NCBI GenBank assembly: GCA_937926265.1
Contig: CALAZS010000130.1
Location: 4,199 to 68,198, forward strand
DNA from: an uncultured Gammaproteobacteria bacterium
GTDB lineage: Bacteria; Pseudomonadota; Gammaproteobacteria; Chromatiales; Chromatiaceae
Direction: 5' to 3'
DNA: 64,000 nt
Shown: positions 1 to 10,269 of the stretch, one piece after another
How the letters are laid out: each line of letters opens with the position of its first letter
How positions within the stretch are numbered: the stretch's first letter is position 1
Notes under the pieces: generated by a model
Seen by the model: only the letters and a program-made list of their open reading frames with translations
Told to the model about the DNA's origin: nothing
Databases searched by the model: none
Position numbers and translations under genes: made by a program

Positions 1-3000
1 TTGACGTCCATCAATAAAGTCTGCGGTTTGCCGGTAGCGATTCCACATCTGTATTGTACGACCAACAAACTGGTAACCTCCCGGCCCCTCCATTCCATAG
101 ACACACATATAGGCACCACCGATGCCCACGGCGTTCTCAGGTGTCCAGGTTCGTGCAGGGTTATATTTTGTGGTCACCAGGCGATGACGCGGATCTACCG
201 GTGTAGCAACCGGCGCTCCAAGATATACATCACCAAGCCCCATAACAAGGTAACTTGCGTTAAAAACAATTTGCTTTACATCCTCAATTGATTCGAGACC
301 GTTGATTCTTCGAATAAACTCGATATTACTCGGGCACCAGGGCGCATCCGGCCGGACTGACTGCATATACTTTTCGATTGCCAGCCTGGTTGATGGGTCG
401 TCCCATGACAATGGTAAATGGACAATACGGCTGGGCACCTCCATATCAGCAATAGCTGGTAATTCACTTTCAGCCTGCAGCAGCAAATCAAGTAATTGCA
501 TCTGACTGATTTGCTGATTATCAAAGTGCACCTGTAAAGAACGAATACCCGGAGTCAGGTCAATCAGGCCCTTAAGCTGCTTGGCATTAATCCATTGCAT
601 CAGGGCATGTACTCGGAATCTAAGATTTAAGTCCAGAACCTGTGGTCCATATTCTATTAAAAGATTTTCATCGCCTGACTGACGATAACAGACATCTATT
701 TGCTGTCCGCTTTTACCTGCTGTTTTTCTAAGTAATACAGGATCGGCTGTTTCGCCCGGCACCAGGCCGTTTATGTCAGGTAATTTATCTGTTTTGAATT
801 CATTAATTATTGCCTGCTGATGACATGCAAGACTGGCAGCCTCATCAACTGAAACACAATGAAAACGGATTTTATCTCCCGGCTTGAGCTGTCCCATTTT
901 CCAAAGATCAGCCTGAATTATCGTTGCCGGACAGACAAACCCTCCCAGGCTTGGGCCATCAGGTCCAAGAATGATTGGCATATCACCGGTAAAATCAATG
1001 GCACCGATGGCATAGGCATTATCATGAATATTTGATGGATGCAGTCCTGCCTCCCCGCCATCCTCGCGAGCCCAGGCTGGTTTAGGTCCAATTAACCGAA
1101 CACCGGTGCGGCTGGAATTATAGTGAACTTCATAATCTGTCGAGAACAGTGTTTTTATATCTTCCTCTGTAAAAAAATCAGGTGCGCCATGCGGGCCATA
1201 CATGACATTGATATCCCAGTGATCGGGATAACTTGGTATTAAGGTCTGAGGGAGTTTTTCATAATCTATGGCACCTTTATTCTGTTTATATAGCCTTAAA
1301 ACATCGCCAACCCTTAATGCCCGGCCCGCGTGACCGCCAAACTTGCCCAGCGTAAATGTAGTTCGCGAACCCATATACTGTGGAACATCAAATCCATCTT
1401 TAACCGCCAGGTAGGTTCGATTACCCTGACCTTCAATGGTCCGTAACTTTAAAATGCTGCCTGCTTTTACAGGTATAGCTTGCCAGTATTCAACTTCTTT
1501 GCCATCAAGTAATGCTTTCATCTTTGCGCCGGTAAGCGCAATGACAGTATCGGCATTAAATTGCAGGCTGGGGCCGGTTACTGTCATCTCAAGACCAGCA
1601 GCGTCATCATTGTTGCCGAGGATTCGATTGGCCAGACGAAATGCATATGTGTCCATCGGGCCGGATGGTGGCACACCAATATCCCAGTAACCAATACGCC
1701 CGGGATAATCGACAATAAAGCTCTGAGTGCCCGGCGAAACAACGTCAATAGTTAACGGTGCGAAGTTAAATTTATCCAGGTACCTGGTAAAATGACGGGC
1801 TTTAACAAATACCTCATCCTGGATTATGCTGCCAAGGTACTCAAGGTTTGTTTCGATCCCGTATAAATGTGTGGCTTTTATGGCGTTGAAAAGCTTCCCC
1901 CGAACACTATCGCGATTATTGTCATGAGCAATCAGCTTGGCAATCATCGGATCATAAAAAGCAGGTACCTCACTCCCTTGTTCCACCCATGTATCTACAC
2001 GGACATTGTCTGGAAAACAAACATCGGAAAGCAAGCCTGGGCAAGGCTGAAATTTTTTGCCCGGATCCTCGGCATATATTCGGACCTGCATTGCGTGACC
2101 ATTTGGCTGGTGCTTATAATCAGCAAGAGAGGCATTATCATCGGCAGCAGTCCGAATCATCCACTCAACCAGGTCAACACCGGTAACCATCTCGGTAACA
2201 CCGTGCTCTACCTGTAACCGCGTATTAACCTCAAGAAAATAAAACTCATTGCTTAAAGAGTCATAAACATACTCCACCGTACCGGCTGAGCGATAGTTTA
2301 CTGCCTTACCCAGATTAACGGCCGCCGTCATCAGGCGCTGACGTAATTCTTCTGATATGTCAGGTGCCGGGGTTTCTTCTATGACTTTCTGGTTTCGCCG
2401 CTGTACTGAACAGTCACGCTCCCCAAGCGCCACAACATGACCCTTACCATCACCGAATATCTGGACTTCAATGTGCCTTGCTTTTTCAACATACTTTTCC
2501 AGAAAGATACCGCCCTGGCTAAAATTACTTCGCGCAAGGCGTTCCACTGAATGAAACGCATCTGAAAGCTCTTGTTCTGACCAGCATAGTTGCATACCTA
2601 TACCACCGCCACCAGCAGTGCTTTTCAGCATTACAGGATAACCAATGGCCAAAGCTTCTCGCCTGGCATGATCTAAATCATCAAGCAACCCGGTACCGGG
2701 TAATAAAGGTACATTGTTATCTTTAGCTAATGACCTGGCAGTATGCTTCAGACCAAAGTCTCGCATTTGCCTGGGTGTGGGACCTATGAAAGCTATGTTG
2801 TGCTGTTCGCAGGTTTCCGCAAACTCTGCGTTCTCACTTAAGAACCCATAACCGGGATGAACAGCCTCTGCTCCAAAGTCCTTAGCTACCTGCAATATTT
2901 TTTGAGTATCAAGATAACTTTCGGAAGCGGGACCTGGGCCAATACATACAGCCTCATCTGCTTCAGAAACATGCAGCGAGGCCTCGTCGGCCTCTGAATA

Positions 3001-3093
3001 AACAGCCAGGGACTTAATCCCCATCGACTTCAAGGTTCGAATTATGCGGCAGGCAATTGTACCGCGGTTGGCAATTAATACTTTTTTAAACAT
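1..3093 (-). CDS. Guanidine (urea-family) carboxylase, partial: C-terminus beyond the left edge
   Basis: Biotin-dependent carboxylase that would use ATP and bicarbonate to carboxylate guanidine (or urea) for stepwise hydrolysis. I translated the frame by hand: 1031 residues are open with no stop. The start [11 protein letters not shown] is the classical biotin carboxylase N-terminus. Residues 1-445 are biotin carboxylase with the ATP-grasp glycine loop GGGGIG (161-166) and the catalytic stretch [10 protein letters not shown] (288-297). About 450-760 is the KipA/AHS2 domain (GVPPSGPMD, 473-481). From about 800 a KipI/AHS1 domain runs to the window edge. The biotinyl domain must lie outside. 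This order is that of urea carboxylase (about 1200 residues). Family members next to two DUF1989 genes have been shown to be guanidine carboxylases. That context plus a guanidine-II riboswitch immediately upstream favours guanidine. No Shine-Dalgarno sequence is obvious before the ATG. Family certain; substrate inferred. Confidence 0.9.
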   Translation of the reverse strand, partial: MFKKVLIANRGTIACRIIRTLKSMGIKSLAVYSEADEASLHVSEADEAVCIGPGPASESYLDTQKILQVAKDFGAEAVHPGYGFLSENAEFAETCEQHNIAFIGPTPRQMRDFGLKHTARSLAKDNNVPLLPGTGLLDDLDHARREALAIGYPVMLKSTAGGGGIGMQLCWSEQELSDAFHSVERLARSNFSQGGIFLEKYVEKARHIEVQIFGDGKGHVVALGERDCSVQRRNQKVIEETPAPDISEELRQRLMTAAVNLGKAVNYRSAGTVEYVYDSLSNEFYFLEVNTRLQVEHGVTEMVTGVDLVEWMIRTAADDNASLADYKHQPNGHAMQVRIYAEDPGKKFQPCPGLLSDVCFPDNVRVDTWVEQGSEVPAFYDPMIAKLIAHDNNRDSVRGKLFNAIKATHLYGIETNLEYLGSIIQDEVFVKARHFTRYLDKFNFAPLTIDVVSPGTQSFIVDYPGRIGYWDIGVPPSGPMDTYAFRLANRILGNNDDAAGLEMTVTGPSLQFNADTVIALTGAKMKALLDGKEVEYWQAIPVKAGSILKLRTIEGQGNRTYLAVKDGFDVPQYMGSRTTFTLGKFGGHAGRALRVGDVLRLYKQNKGAIDYEKLPQTLIPSYPDHWDINVMYGPHGAPDFFTEEDIKTLFSTDYEVHYNSSRTGVRLIGPKPAWAREDGGEAGLHPSNIHDNAYAIGAIDFTGDMPIILGPDGPSLGGFVCPATIIQADLWKMGQLKPGDKIRFHCVSVDEAASLACHQQAIINEFKTDKLPDINGLVPGETADPVLLRKTAGKSGQQIDVCYRQSGDENLLIEYGPQVLDLNLRFRVHALMQWINAKQLKGLIDLTPGIRSLQVHFDNQQISQMQLLDLLLQAESELPAIADMEVPSRIVHLPLSWDDPSTRLAIEKYMQSVRPDAPWCPSNIEFIRRINGLESIEDVKQIVFNASYLVMGLGDVYLGAPVATPVDPRHRLVTTKYNPARTWTPENAVGIGGAYMCVYGMEGPGGYQFVGRTIQMWNRYRQTADFIDGRQ

Positions 3094-3104
3094 AGGATAA
3101 TGCC

Positions 3105-3124
3105 GTAATACTTAGTCGTATTAC
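3105..3124 (-). promoter_or_regulatory. Hairpin between riboswitch and carboxylase start codon
   Basis: On the minus strand GTAATAC and GTATTAC pair perfectly around a six-base loop, ending about 11 bases before the carboxylase ATG. It lies between the guanidine-II aptamer and the start codon, so it could be part of the expression platform. That role is inference; the hairpin itself is read directly. Confidence 0.4.
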
Positions 3125-3138
3125 CAGCTAGTATTAAT

Positions 3139-3185
3139 GGCAGGTCGTCCTACCGTTTTACCACATCGTCGGGTCGTCCCGGCGA
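3139..3185 (-). promoter_or_regulatory. Guanidine-II riboswitch (mini-ykkC)
   Basis: Read on the minus strand this leader has two consecutive hairpins, each capped by the tetraloop ACGA. Hairpin 1 is CGGG-ACGA-CCCG (loop 3174-3177), with three more pairs beyond a C-A mismatch. Hairpin 2 is GGUAGG-ACGA-CCUGCC (loop 3145-3148), six pairs including one G-U. About 15 bases separate them. Two hairpins with ACGR loops are the defining feature of the guanidine-II class, in which guanidine binding normally turns on translation. It sits between a DUF1989 gene and the carboxylase gene, exactly where the ligand makes sense. The second hairpin ends about 45 bases from the ATG. Confidence 0.87.
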
Positions 3186-3207
3186 AGATCAAATTATGTG
3201 ATTTTTG

Positions 3208-3846
3208 TCAGTCCCAGATCAGTACTTCAACAGGTGTAGGGTTATAGGCATTACAGGGATTGTTCAATTGCGGGCAATTGGATATTAAAACGATAACATT
3301 CATTGCAGCCTTTAACTCAACATATTTACCGGGTGACGAAATACCATCTTCAAATGTCAAACCACCATCCGGTGTGACTGGCACATTCATAAAAAAATTA
3401 ATATTGTGGGTAATATCTCTTTTGCTCATTCCATACTGTTCATTTTCGGCTATAGCCAGCATCCAGCTATCCCGACAGGCATGCATACACTTTTTATCCA
3501 ATGCATAGCGAACCGTATTACTTTCCGTGGCACATGCCCCACCTATGGTATCGTGTCTCCCACAAGTATCCGCGACAATCTCCAACATAAGATTCATTTC
3601 ATTAGAGAGCAGTTTAGTGCCAGTAGTCAGGTAAACATTACCCTGTTCCCTTATGGTATCGATGGCACTGTAGCGCTCACCCGGATCGTCGGCGTTATAA
3701 AACAAAGTATCAGCAGCCTGGTTACCTTCAAGATCCAGAATCCTCACCGTCTGACCTGCCTTGACAACCTGCATATAGTAATCGCCGGCAAGCACCATCT
3801 TTCTATCGCAGGCATCTTCAGGTTTAAGGGTACTCTCTTTAATCAT
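3208..3846 (-). CDS. DUF1989 protein, urea carboxylase-associated protein 1 type; probable carboxyguanidine deiminase subunit
   Basis: 212 residues of the DUF1989 family, long annotated as urea carboxylase-associated protein. Paired DUF1989 proteins have been shown to form carboxyguanidine deiminase (CgdAB), which turns carboxyguanidine into allophanate and ammonia. Visible features are the [15 protein letters not shown] segment near residue 45 and cysteine/histidine-bearing segments ([16 protein letters not shown] near 92-107, and [11 protein letters not shown] near 118-128) that could supply a metal site. It overlaps the end of the preceding DUF1989 gene by eight bases. AGGGA sits seven bases before the ATG. 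The shorter length matches associated protein 1. Function depends on family and neighbours; which subunit it is (CgdA or CgdB) I cannot assign. Confidence 0.83.
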   Translation of the reverse strand: MIKESTLKPEDACDRKMVLAGDYYMQVVKAGQTVRILDLEGNQAADTLFYNADDPGERYSAIDTIREQGNVYLTTGTKLLSNEMNLMLEIVADTCGRHDTIGGACATESNTVRYALDKKCMHACRDSWMLAIAENEQYGMSKRDITHNINFFMNVPVTPDGGLTFEDGISSPGKYVELKAAMNVIVLISNCPQLNNPCNAYNPTPVEVLIWD

Positions 3847-4585
3847 GGCAACATCCCTGCCCTAAATGGAAAATTTCATTGTTTTTAAAGCCCCGTTGAT
3901 TTTCTGGTCTGAAATTCATACAGAAGTCATCGGGTTGAATTTCAGCTGCCTGGCGTATTTCATATTTAACAGGTTTTTGCGGATATTCAGTGGCCGGGTT
4001 TAAAGGATGCGGACAGGTGTGGAATAACACCAGCGTGTCCATTTCAAAACGCAGCTCTATGTAGTCCCCGGCTTTACTGTTGTTTTCGATATATTTCAAA
4101 TTACCCTGTTCATCAACCGTGACGCCGCTGAAAAGATTAAGATTTGAAGCCATGTCTTTACGTCCTAGTCCATGCTTGGCCAATTCAACCAGGAAACTGT
4201 TGTAACCATTCTGGTTCCAGTCGTTATGATAATCCTGGTAGGTTTTTTCACCCCATTTTTCTTTTACTGTTTTGCTGGTGGTATTACCACAAACGGTTTC
4301 ATGCCAACCGACAGTATCTTCAACAATCGAGCAAAATACCCTGCCCATATCTGAATAAAGACAATTCCCCTTGGTTAGCTTGAAGGTATGCTGGCATTTC
4401 AGGGTATCTGGTGCGTTGTACTTTTCCAGTAAGTTGGTCGGGTTATAGAACAACATACCAACGTTGGCTCCACCTGTTTCATCAATCAGTCTTAAGCAGG
4501 TTCCCTTGCGCATAAGCAAAGACCAGTGGCAACCACCAGCCAGCTGATCTTCATATAAAACTGTTCCGGGCTCTATTGTTTTCAT
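3839..4585 (-). CDS. DUF1989 protein, urea carboxylase-associated protein 2 type; probable carboxyguanidine deiminase subunit
   Basis: 248 residues, second DUF1989 paralogue and likely partner of the downstream one in a hetero-oligomeric carboxyguanidine deiminase. It shares the fold pattern ([11 protein letters not shown] near 39-49; [14 protein letters not shown] near 88-101; HTCPHPLNP near 190-198) but is only distantly similar. Compared with the shorter paralogue it has a longer aromatic-rich middle ([18 protein letters not shown] region). AAGGGG lies five bases before the ATG, a strong ribosome site. Twelve bases separate it from the NikR-like gene. The product allophanate would need an allophanate hydrolase, which is not in the window and may lie beyond the left edge. 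Confidence 0.83.
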   Translation of the reverse strand: MKTIEPGTVLYEDQLAGGCHWSLLMRKGTCLRLIDETGGANVGMLFYNPTNLLEKYNAPDTLKCQHTFKLTKGNCLYSDMGRVFCSIVEDTVGWHETVCGNTTSKTVKEKWGEKTYQDYHNDWNQNGYNSFLVELAKHGLGRKDMASNLNLFSGVTVDEQGNLKYIENNSKAGDYIELRFEMDTLVLFHTCPHPLNPATEYPQKPVKYEIRQAAEIQPDDFCMNFRPENQRGFKNNEIFHLGQGCCHD

Positions 4586-4597
4586 ATTTACCCCTTT

Positions 4598-5077
4598 CTA
4601 TAGCCTTTCTTTATCTTGGATTTCAGGCAGAGGATGTAACGGCGGAATGATAGCTGCTGACATTAGCAACTTACCACTGATAACACCCCTGCAGGTTTTC
4701 ATTTTATTAGCGATTAATTTTAATTTTTCTCCCGGCCCCTGAACCAGAATCACCGCCATGGTCTTTTTTTGTTCCAGGTTAACATTCAATACACTAATGA
4801 CTTCATCTATAAATTCATGCATTAAATCTGACAACTTTCTCTGTAACCCTGGTACAGAATAGTCATATATCAGGTTAATTGTACCGGCCATAATTTCTTC
4901 ACCTACATCCTGCCTATGTTCAACCAGTTGCTGATGAATCATGTCCGCCATTGCCCGGGAGCGGCTTTCATAACCCTTTTCATCAACCATCTGATCAAAC
5001 TCAAGCGCCAGATTCTCGGGTAACGACACACTGATACGACTGACTCTGCGCTGGCTTTTCGGGTTGACCTGCTTCAT
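4598..5077 (-). CDS. NikR-fold ribbon-helix-helix regulator with degenerate nickel site
   Basis: 159 residues. The N-terminus (10-52) is a ribbon-helix-helix DNA-binding domain (RRVSRISVSLPENLALEFD). Residues 60-145 align without gaps to the NikR ACT-like metal domain. Against E. coli NikR the ligand His76 is kept (H87 here), but His87 and His89 become N98 and N100, and Cys95 becomes T106. The HxH-plus-Cys part of the square-planar nickel site is therefore gone. Probably a transcription factor for this operon sensing something other than nickel. An 11-bp tandem duplication spans the start (5068-5089) and creates an upstream ATG that stops after four codons, so the assigned ATG at 5077 is the only one giving the protein. 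No good Shine-Dalgarno sequence. Confidence 0.82.
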   Translation of the reverse strand: MKQVNPKSQRRVSRISVSLPENLALEFDQMVDEKGYESRSRAMADMIHQQLVEHRQDVGEEIMAGTINLIYDYSVPGLQRKLSDLMHEFIDEVISVLNVNLEQKKTMAVILVQGPGEKLKLIANKMKTCRGVISGKLLMSAAIIPPLHPLPEIQDKERL

Positions 5078-5093
5078 ACCTGCTTCATATATG

Positions 5094-6455
5094 TTAAAAC
5101 AAGTGACTGTAACGATCTATTTCCCAGCTTGATATCGTCTGGTGATACTCATTCCATTCCTGGCGTTTATAGCGAATAAACTCATCCCTGAGTGGTTTGC
5201 CAAGCACTTCTGTAACAAGGGGGTCGGCTTCGAACGCATCCACTGCCTCCAGCAGGTTTTTGGGTAAAAACTCTATGCCCCGCTCGGCCCTTTGTTCCTC
5301 GGTTAGTTCGTAAAGGTTATCTTCCTGTGGATTACCCGGATCAATCGATTCTTTAATACCTTCAAGTCCCGCTGCCAATGCCAGCGTTGCAGCAAGATAA
5401 GGATTAACAGCGCCATCAGCATTACGTGACTCACAACGCCCACCACCCATCGGTACGCGAATCGAATTTGTTCGGTTATTAGAGCCGAAAGAATTGAACA
5501 CCGGTGCCCAGGTAAAATAAGGCATGTCACCCTGGCGTACCAAGCGCTTGTAACTGTTGACGGTAGGAGCAAAGGCCGCACAGAGTGCCTTGCCATGCTT
5601 GATAATGCCGCCAATGAAGTTATAACCCAGCGGGGTTAATCCTAGTCCTTTTGGGTCTTCAGCAGGATCACAGGCAAAAAGGTTTTTACCACTGTTTATG
5701 TCATATAACGACATATTGAAATGCGCCCCATTACCCGTCTTATCTGCAAAAGGCTTTGGCATAAATGTCGCGATCAGCCCCTCCTGCTTGGCATATTCTT
5801 TCGCCATGAGACGTAAAAATATATAACGGTCACAACTGGTAACTGCATCGGCATACATGAAATCAAATTCGTATTGCCCATTGGCATCTTCATGGTCGAA
5901 CGAGTAAAGGTCCCAGCCCAGGGCATTTATTGTCGAGGCCATTTTATCTAGCCAACCAAACTGATCTAGAAAGCCGCGAGCATCGTAACAGGGCTTGGTT
6001 AACTTATCGTCCGGATTTGGAATACTTAATGAGCCATCTTCATTTTGCTTCAATACAAAAACTTCTGCTTCGATACCCAGGTTAAAACCAAAGCCCATAT
6101 CGGCTGCCTGTGATAAAACATTCTTCAAGGCAACACGGGTATTTAATGCATAAGGCTCGCCTTTAAAGGTATTGTCTGCCGGCATCCAGGCCACTTCAGG
6201 CTGCCATGGCAGCTGGATGATATGGTCAAGGTCGGGTAACGATGCAATCTCATCATCGTTAGGTGCCTGGCCAAGACCATCCAGTGCATAGCCGGTATAC
6301 AATTCAGAACCATGCGCCATATGTTCAAGATGTTCAATTGGTACAACTTTACCCTTTGGTACTCCATGAATATCAACATAGGCACCCAGACAATATTTGA
6401 CGCCCAATGAAGTAAGCTTATCCTGAATCTCCTTTATTTCCTGCGAACTTTTCAT
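5094..6455 (-). CDS. Type III glutamine synthetase-like ligase (GlnT family; possibly gamma-glutamylmethylamide synthetase)
   Basis: 453 residues with the complete glutamine synthetase catalytic fold: beta-grasp N-domain ([12 protein letters not shown], 84-95), EAE (129-131), GQYEFD (193-198), GNGAHFNMS (241-249), NSYKRL (300-305) and [14 protein letters not shown] (342-355). Closest in pattern to the GlnT/type III group, about 440-450 residues, which also contains gamma-glutamylmethylamide synthetases of methylamine users. It would ligate ammonia, or an alkylamine, to glutamate with ATP. Its start overlaps the creatininase stop by four bases (ATGA), so the genes are translationally coupled. 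In this operon it could capture ammonia from guanidine or methylamine from methylguanidine; the latter is speculation. Confidence 0.87.
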   Translation of the reverse strand: MKSSQEIKEIQDKLTSLGVKYCLGAYVDIHGVPKGKVVPIEHLEHMAHGSELYTGYALDGLGQAPNDDEIASLPDLDHIIQLPWQPEVAWMPADNTFKGEPYALNTRVALKNVLSQAADMGFGFNLGIEAEVFVLKQNEDGSLSIPNPDDKLTKPCYDARGFLDQFGWLDKMASTINALGWDLYSFDHEDANGQYEFDFMYADAVTSCDRYIFLRLMAKEYAKQEGLIATFMPKPFADKTGNGAHFNMSLYDINSGKNLFACDPAEDPKGLGLTPLGYNFIGGIIKHGKALCAAFAPTVNSYKRLVRQGDMPYFTWAPVFNSFGSNNRTNSIRVPMGGGRCESRNADGAVNPYLAATLALAAGLEGIKESIDPGNPQEDNLYELTEEQRAERGIEFLPKNLLEAVDAFEADPLVTEVLGKPLRDEFIRYKRQEWNEYHQTISSWEIDRYSHLF

Positions 6456-7234
6456 AATTCACTTTCCATGCTGATTGCTTCGGAATAACCAAAGGGTAAT
6501 GGCGGGATTTCCTGCATACCTTTTTTGACAGTTTCACTTAAATCTTCAACCATCCATTCAAACAACTGTTGACCTTTATCAGCACTTGCAAGACTTGGTT
6601 TACCTGTTACACCATTTTTGCTGGTTCGGTTTACAGGATGGGAAAATACACAATTTTCAGTTCGGTCTTCATCATCACAATCCTGTATACGATCGGAACG
6701 GACCATCTTAGGACTCAAGGCCATCATCAACGAGGTTTCAGCGTCATTGGCATGCCAGTCATCAGCATCATGAAAGTGGGCTTGTTTTACACGTTCACTG
6801 ATTGAGGCTGAATTGATCAGGGCGATCATGAAATCATCGTATTCGGCACGCAACATCTCTAAAGCACAACGCAGTGGCGCGAAGTTGGTGACATGCGTAT
6901 TAATAATAAACAGACGCTTAAAACCAGATGCATAGACCCAATCGCCAATCTGTTTAACGATATCGATCAGAGTCTTTGGTTGTAAAGCAATCGTTCCTGG
7001 CCAGCGTTTCGAATGACCTATTGAGCAGCCAAAAGATTGAGTTGGCAATAAAGCCGCACCGGTTTTTTCAGCAACAGCTTCACACAAGTGCGATGCAATA
7101 TCGGCATCCATACCGCAACCCATATGTGGACCATGTTGTTCAGTTGCACCCACTGGAAGGATGGCTGTGTCCATACCGTTTGAAATCAATTCACCAACCT
7201 CTTCCCAGGTCATGGTGTGCCATTTGTTCAGCAT
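6452..7234 (-). CDS. Creatininase-family amidohydrolase
   Basis: 260 residues. Metal-ligand motifs of the creatininase family are present: [11 protein letters not shown] (27-37), GMDAD (41-45), GHSKRWPGT (73-81) and HANDAETS (161-168, the usual HAxxxET). The usual NGHGGN is changed to NTHVTN (112-117), keeping the histidine. Family members are zinc- or manganese-dependent cyclic-amide hydrolases acting on creatinine and related compounds. The start ATG follows the ATPase stop codon directly (TAGATG). Within a guanidine operon it may hydrolyse a cyclic or substituted guanidino compound, but the substrate cannot be read from sequence. Confidence 0.84.
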   Translation of the reverse strand: MLNKWHTMTWEEVGELISNGMDTAILPVGATEQHGPHMGCGMDADIASHLCEAVAEKTGAALLPTQSFGCSIGHSKRWPGTIALQPKTLIDIVKQIGDWVYASGFKRLFIINTHVTNFAPLRCALEMLRAEYDDFMIALINSASISERVKQAHFHDADDWHANDAETSLMMALSPKMVRSDRIQDCDDEDRTENCVFSHPVNRTSKNGVTGKPSLASADKGQQLFEWMVEDLSETVKKGMQEIPPLPFGYSEAISMESEL

Positions 7235-8158
7235 CTAGAAAACGCTCTCTACCTCATTATCAACGCCCACCATTCGTACCATATTGAGATGATCACTGTT
7301 GACACCCTCCTCTTCTTCAGAAGGTGGATGAATCAATTCTTCAAGGCGTTTTTTGGTGGCTAGAAACTCAGCGGACAGAAGCTGCTCTGGAGATCTTGGC
7401 TGCGGCACGGGCACTTCAATAATCTCATTGACTTCTCCTGGATGGGCTTTTAATACCAGGATACGATCCGCCAGATAAATGGCTTCATCCAAATCATGCG
7501 TAATAAAGAAAATCGTGATATCAATGTTTTGCCAGATTTCCATGAGATACTGCTGCATCTTGGCACGGGTTTGCGCATCCAGTGCGCCGTAAGGCTCATC
7601 CATCAATAAGATACGCGGCTGATTGGCCAAAGCCCTGGCTATAGCGACACGTTGTTTCATACCACCCGACAACTCATGTGGGTAGCTATCTTCAAATTTA
7701 CCCAAGCCAACCAGGTCGATCCATTGACGCGCATCTTCCTCTGCCAGCACTTTACTGTGGCCTGATTGTTCTAAACCAAACATGACGTTTCGCTTAACGG
7801 TCAGCCACGGAAACAAAGTATAACCCTGAAACACCATGCCACGATCAGGGCCAGGACCCTGTACCGGTTTGCCATCAAGTATAATTTCACCGGAAGTCGG
7901 CGTTTCCAAGCCAGCTAGAATCCGAATCAGTGTAGACTTACCACATCCGGAAGGGCCGATCACACAAACGAATTCTCGCTTGTGTACGGTAAAGTTTATG
8001 TCTTTTAAAGCAGTGACCTTAGCCCCGGTTGGGGTTTCAAACTGCTTGTAAAGATTTTTAATCTCCAATGCTATTGGGCGTTGTTTTATCCGGGCAAAGC
8101 GATCTTTAACGTCTTCGTCTTGATCAAGGTAGCTGGGCAAATCGACTAAATGTTCCAT
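7235..8158 (-). CDS. ABC transporter ATP-binding protein (urea carboxylase-associated importer)
   Basis: 307 residues; ATPase of a nitrate/taurine/sulfonate-type importer. Walker [10 protein letters not shown] (68-76), ABC signature LSGGMKQR (163-170) and Walker B RILLMDEP (182-189) are intact, followed by the H-loop in [11 protein letters not shown]. Before the ATPase core is an extension of about 30 residues, and after it a tail of about 50. Twelve bases separate it from the permease gene. It powers uptake with the permease and binding protein of this operon. In sequenced relatives this transporter accompanies the carboxylase/DUF1989 cluster, so guanidine or a guanidino compound is the likely cargo. 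Confidence 0.92.
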   Translation of the reverse strand: MEHLVDLPSYLDQDEDVKDRFARIKQRPIALEIKNLYKQFETPTGAKVTALKDINFTVHKREFVCVIGPSGCGKSTLIRILAGLETPTSGEIILDGKPVQGPGPDRGMVFQGYTLFPWLTVKRNVMFGLEQSGHSKVLAEEDARQWIDLVGLGKFEDSYPHELSGGMKQRVAIARALANQPRILLMDEPYGALDAQTRAKMQQYLMEIWQNIDITIFFITHDLDEAIYLADRILVLKAHPGEVNEIIEVPVPQPRSPEQLLSAEFLATKKRLEELIHPPSEEEEGVNSDHLNMVRMVGVDNEVESVF

Positions 8159-8170
8159 AACAATATGTCC

Positions 8171-9136
8171 TTAAGCTTTTGCTTTTCTTTGCCATGGGAA
8201 CAAGCGTTTACCCATCTGCGCAAGTATGAGATCGGTCGCCAATCCAATAATGCCAATAATCATGATCGCGGCAAAAACATTATCAAAGTTTTTATAGCGT
8301 GCCTGCTGAGTGATAAACCAGGTAATTCCTGAGCTGGTACCAATCAATTCGGCGACGATCAGATAGGTCCAGGCCCAGCCAAGCAAAATTCGCATATCAC
8401 GATAAAGATCGGGCAATACGCCTGGCACAACTACTCTGAATAACAAGGCTTTATTTTTTGCACCCAGTGTTTGAGCGGCTTCAAGTAATGATGGATCAAG
8501 CTTGCGCGTGGTATTGGAGATGACCAATACCTGTTGGAAAAAAGTACCAATGAAAATAATGGCGATTTTGGGGGCATGATGAATACCCAAAATTGCTACT
8601 GCCAGCGCACCAAAAGCCGGTGCTGGCAGGTAACGAAAGAATTCAATAAACGGTTCAAACAACCGTGAGAAAAAATCATAGGTGCCAGCCAGAATCCCTA
8701 ACGGCACACCAATTAATGAGGAAAGGAAAAATCCCCAGAAAATAACCTGAATACTGTCCCAAAGGCTTTCATGCAGCCATTTTTCAGTTCGTCTCTTTGG
8801 TGGTGTAGTAAAGGCGGTATAAAAAGCTTCAGCCACCTCATGTGGCGCAGGCAGATAGATAGGGTTTGCTGGATCGCCCTGGGGAAGCGTCTTACTGGCT
8901 TCTTTCGCCTTTAAAGACTCTTCATCAAACAGCTCACGATCTACAAGCATTCCTTCTTTGAAATAGGAAACTGCACCGGGTTCGGTTATTTCTACTTTAG
9001 GGTGCCACAACCAGGGCACATAACTGACCAGGCACCAGAGCAGAAGAGGTAATGCAAAGCTCATTACAGTAATCATGACACGAGACCTTGGCCTCAGTTC
9101 TTTTCGAACTGCAAACAGTTGTTTGAATGAACTCAT
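8171..9136 (-). CDS. ABC transporter permease (urea carboxylase-associated importer)
   Basis: 321 residues. A membrane segment near 25-45 is followed by a periplasmic stretch of about 100 residues, then five or six further hydrophobic segments. The binding-protein-dependent permease (EAA) motif shows as LEAAQTLGAKNKALLFRVVVPGVLPD (about 219-244). Membership in the TauC/SsuC/NrtB type group fits the partner ATPase. The gene lies 28 bases after the binding protein gene and 12 before the ATPase, in one transcription unit. The large loop after the first segment is longer than in TauC-like permeases and may be specific to this transporter subgroup. Confidence 0.91.
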   Translation of the reverse strand: MSSFKQLFAVRKELRPRSRVMITVMSFALPLLLWCLVSYVPWLWHPKVEITEPGAVSYFKEGMLVDRELFDEESLKAKEASKTLPQGDPANPIYLPAPHEVAEAFYTAFTTPPKRRTEKWLHESLWDSIQVIFWGFFLSSLIGVPLGILAGTYDFFSRLFEPFIEFFRYLPAPAFGALAVAILGIHHAPKIAIIFIGTFFQQVLVISNTTRKLDPSLLEAAQTLGAKNKALLFRVVVPGVLPDLYRDMRILLGWAWTYLIVAELIGTSSGITWFITQQARYKNFDNVFAAIMIIGIIGLATDLILAQMGKRLFPWQRKAKA

Positions 9137-9164
9137 GTACTTCTCCCGCTCCGGACTACCCGAA

Positions 9165-10142
9165 TTAAAGTTCGGCCATCAATGACATATCGATGTAAGC
9201 ATCAACGTCTTCAGGAGATTCATATACTTTGTTGGCTACATTGAAGTCATCTGAGATTTTTGAAGAACCGTAGATTGAGGTGAAACCCTCTGCCTTAGGT
9301 GCAAACTTCATGGCCTCTTCAAGAGTCATGATATTGGTTCCGCTAATCAGTTTTTTGTATTCAGCAGGCTCCAAACCGACGCGAGCCGCCATAATTTCAA
9401 CTGCATCAGCGTTAGTGGCCGGGTCTTTAAGGTAAGCAACAGACTTGTACCAGACTTTTAAAACTTTCTTCCAGTCATCACGTCTAGCCGCGAGGCTTTC
9501 AGGAGAAACAGCTAAAACGTCGTAGATCAAACCCGGTTCATCTTTACTGGTGTAGATCGCTTTTGAACCAGGAACGAGTGATAACGCCTGACCAGAGCTT
9601 GGCTGCCATGCAACAACCGCATCCACTTCACCAGAAGCCAAAACCTGAGGTGTTTCATTAGTCGGTACATTGACCAGTTCAACATCAGCCTCTGTAAGAC
9701 CAGCACCTTCCAAGGCATTCAACAGCAGCAAATGACCTACAAAGCCAATTTCAACACCAATTTTCTTTCCTTTCAGGTCTTTAACTGAATCGATACCCGG
9801 CAGGGCAACGACCATGTCATTGCCATTACTGTAATCGTTAATCAGGATCATGACGCTTTTCGCACCGGTTGCACCGGTAACCAGGGCGTCACCATTGGTC
9901 ATGCTGACCGCATCAAGTTTGCCTGCCGCATAAGCATCCATGGAAGCCACATAGTCAAACCACTCAAAAACAACATCTACACCTTCTTCTTTGAACCATT
10001 GTTTTTCAATGGCAACTTCCCATGCAACCCACCCGGGCCAATCACTGTAGCCAATCTTCAATGGTTCGGCGGCTTTCGCAGTGGTACTAATGGCTATTGC
10101 CACTAACAAGGTAGATATAATGCGCTTCATAAAACTTTTCAT
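9165..10142 (-). CDS. ABC transporter periplasmic substrate-binding protein (urea carboxylase-associated importer)
   Basis: 325 residues from the ATG at 10142. A GTG six bases further upstream is in frame, but the Shine-Dalgarno AGGAG overlaps it and is ideally spaced (five bases) for this ATG. Residues 1-24 form a signal peptide (basic start, LLVAIAIST core, cleavage likely after AKA). The mature protein begins [19 protein letters not shown], a nitrate/sulfonate/taurine-binding (NMT1-like) pattern. First gene of the operon, transcribed from the sigma-54 promoter just upstream. Guanidine or a derivative is the inferred ligand; not proven. Confidence 0.9.
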   Translation of the reverse strand: MKSFMKRIISTLLVAIAISTTAKAAEPLKIGYSDWPGWVAWEVAIEKQWFKEEGVDVVFEWFDYVASMDAYAAGKLDAVSMTNGDALVTGATGAKSVMILINDYSNGNDMVVALPGIDSVKDLKGKKIGVEIGFVGHLLLLNALEGAGLTEADVELVNVPTNETPQVLASGEVDAVVAWQPSSGQALSLVPGSKAIYTSKDEPGLIYDVLAVSPESLAARRDDWKKVLKVWYKSVAYLKDPATNADAVEIMAARVGLEPAEYKKLISGTNIMTLEEAMKFAPKAEGFTSIYGSSKISDDFNVANKVYESPEDVDAYIDMSLMAEL

Positions 10143-10190
10143 GGACACTCCTCAGTATTACGATTTGATAAAAAAGTATTACCAGGAATC

Positions 10191-10206
10191 GCAATTACCA
10201 GGCCAA
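10191..10206 (-). promoter_or_regulatory. Sigma-54 promoter of the guanidine operon
   Basis: On the minus strand the sequence TTGGCCTGGTAATTGC has GG and GC exactly ten bases apart and matches the -24/-12 consensus TTGGCACG-N4-TTGC except at two positions of the -24 box. Transcription would begin near 10179, about 37 bases before the binding-protein ATG. NtrC-type nitrogen control is the simple expectation. Confidence 0.65.
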
Positions 10207-10269
10207 CTTAAGTAAGCCACTGTTTTTATTCAATTTAACTTACTTTTGTTGTAGATAAGTTTTTGTAAA

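Noticed and set aside
1..3093. Carboxylase as a broken gene, since small frames overlap it on both strands
   Set aside because: Hand translation of the minus strand from 3093 gives a continuous reading frame with all family motifs; the other frames are shadows.
4598..5077. Nickel-responsive NikR controlling nickel import
   Set aside because: Three of four nickel ligands are replaced and no nickel transporter or urease lies nearby.
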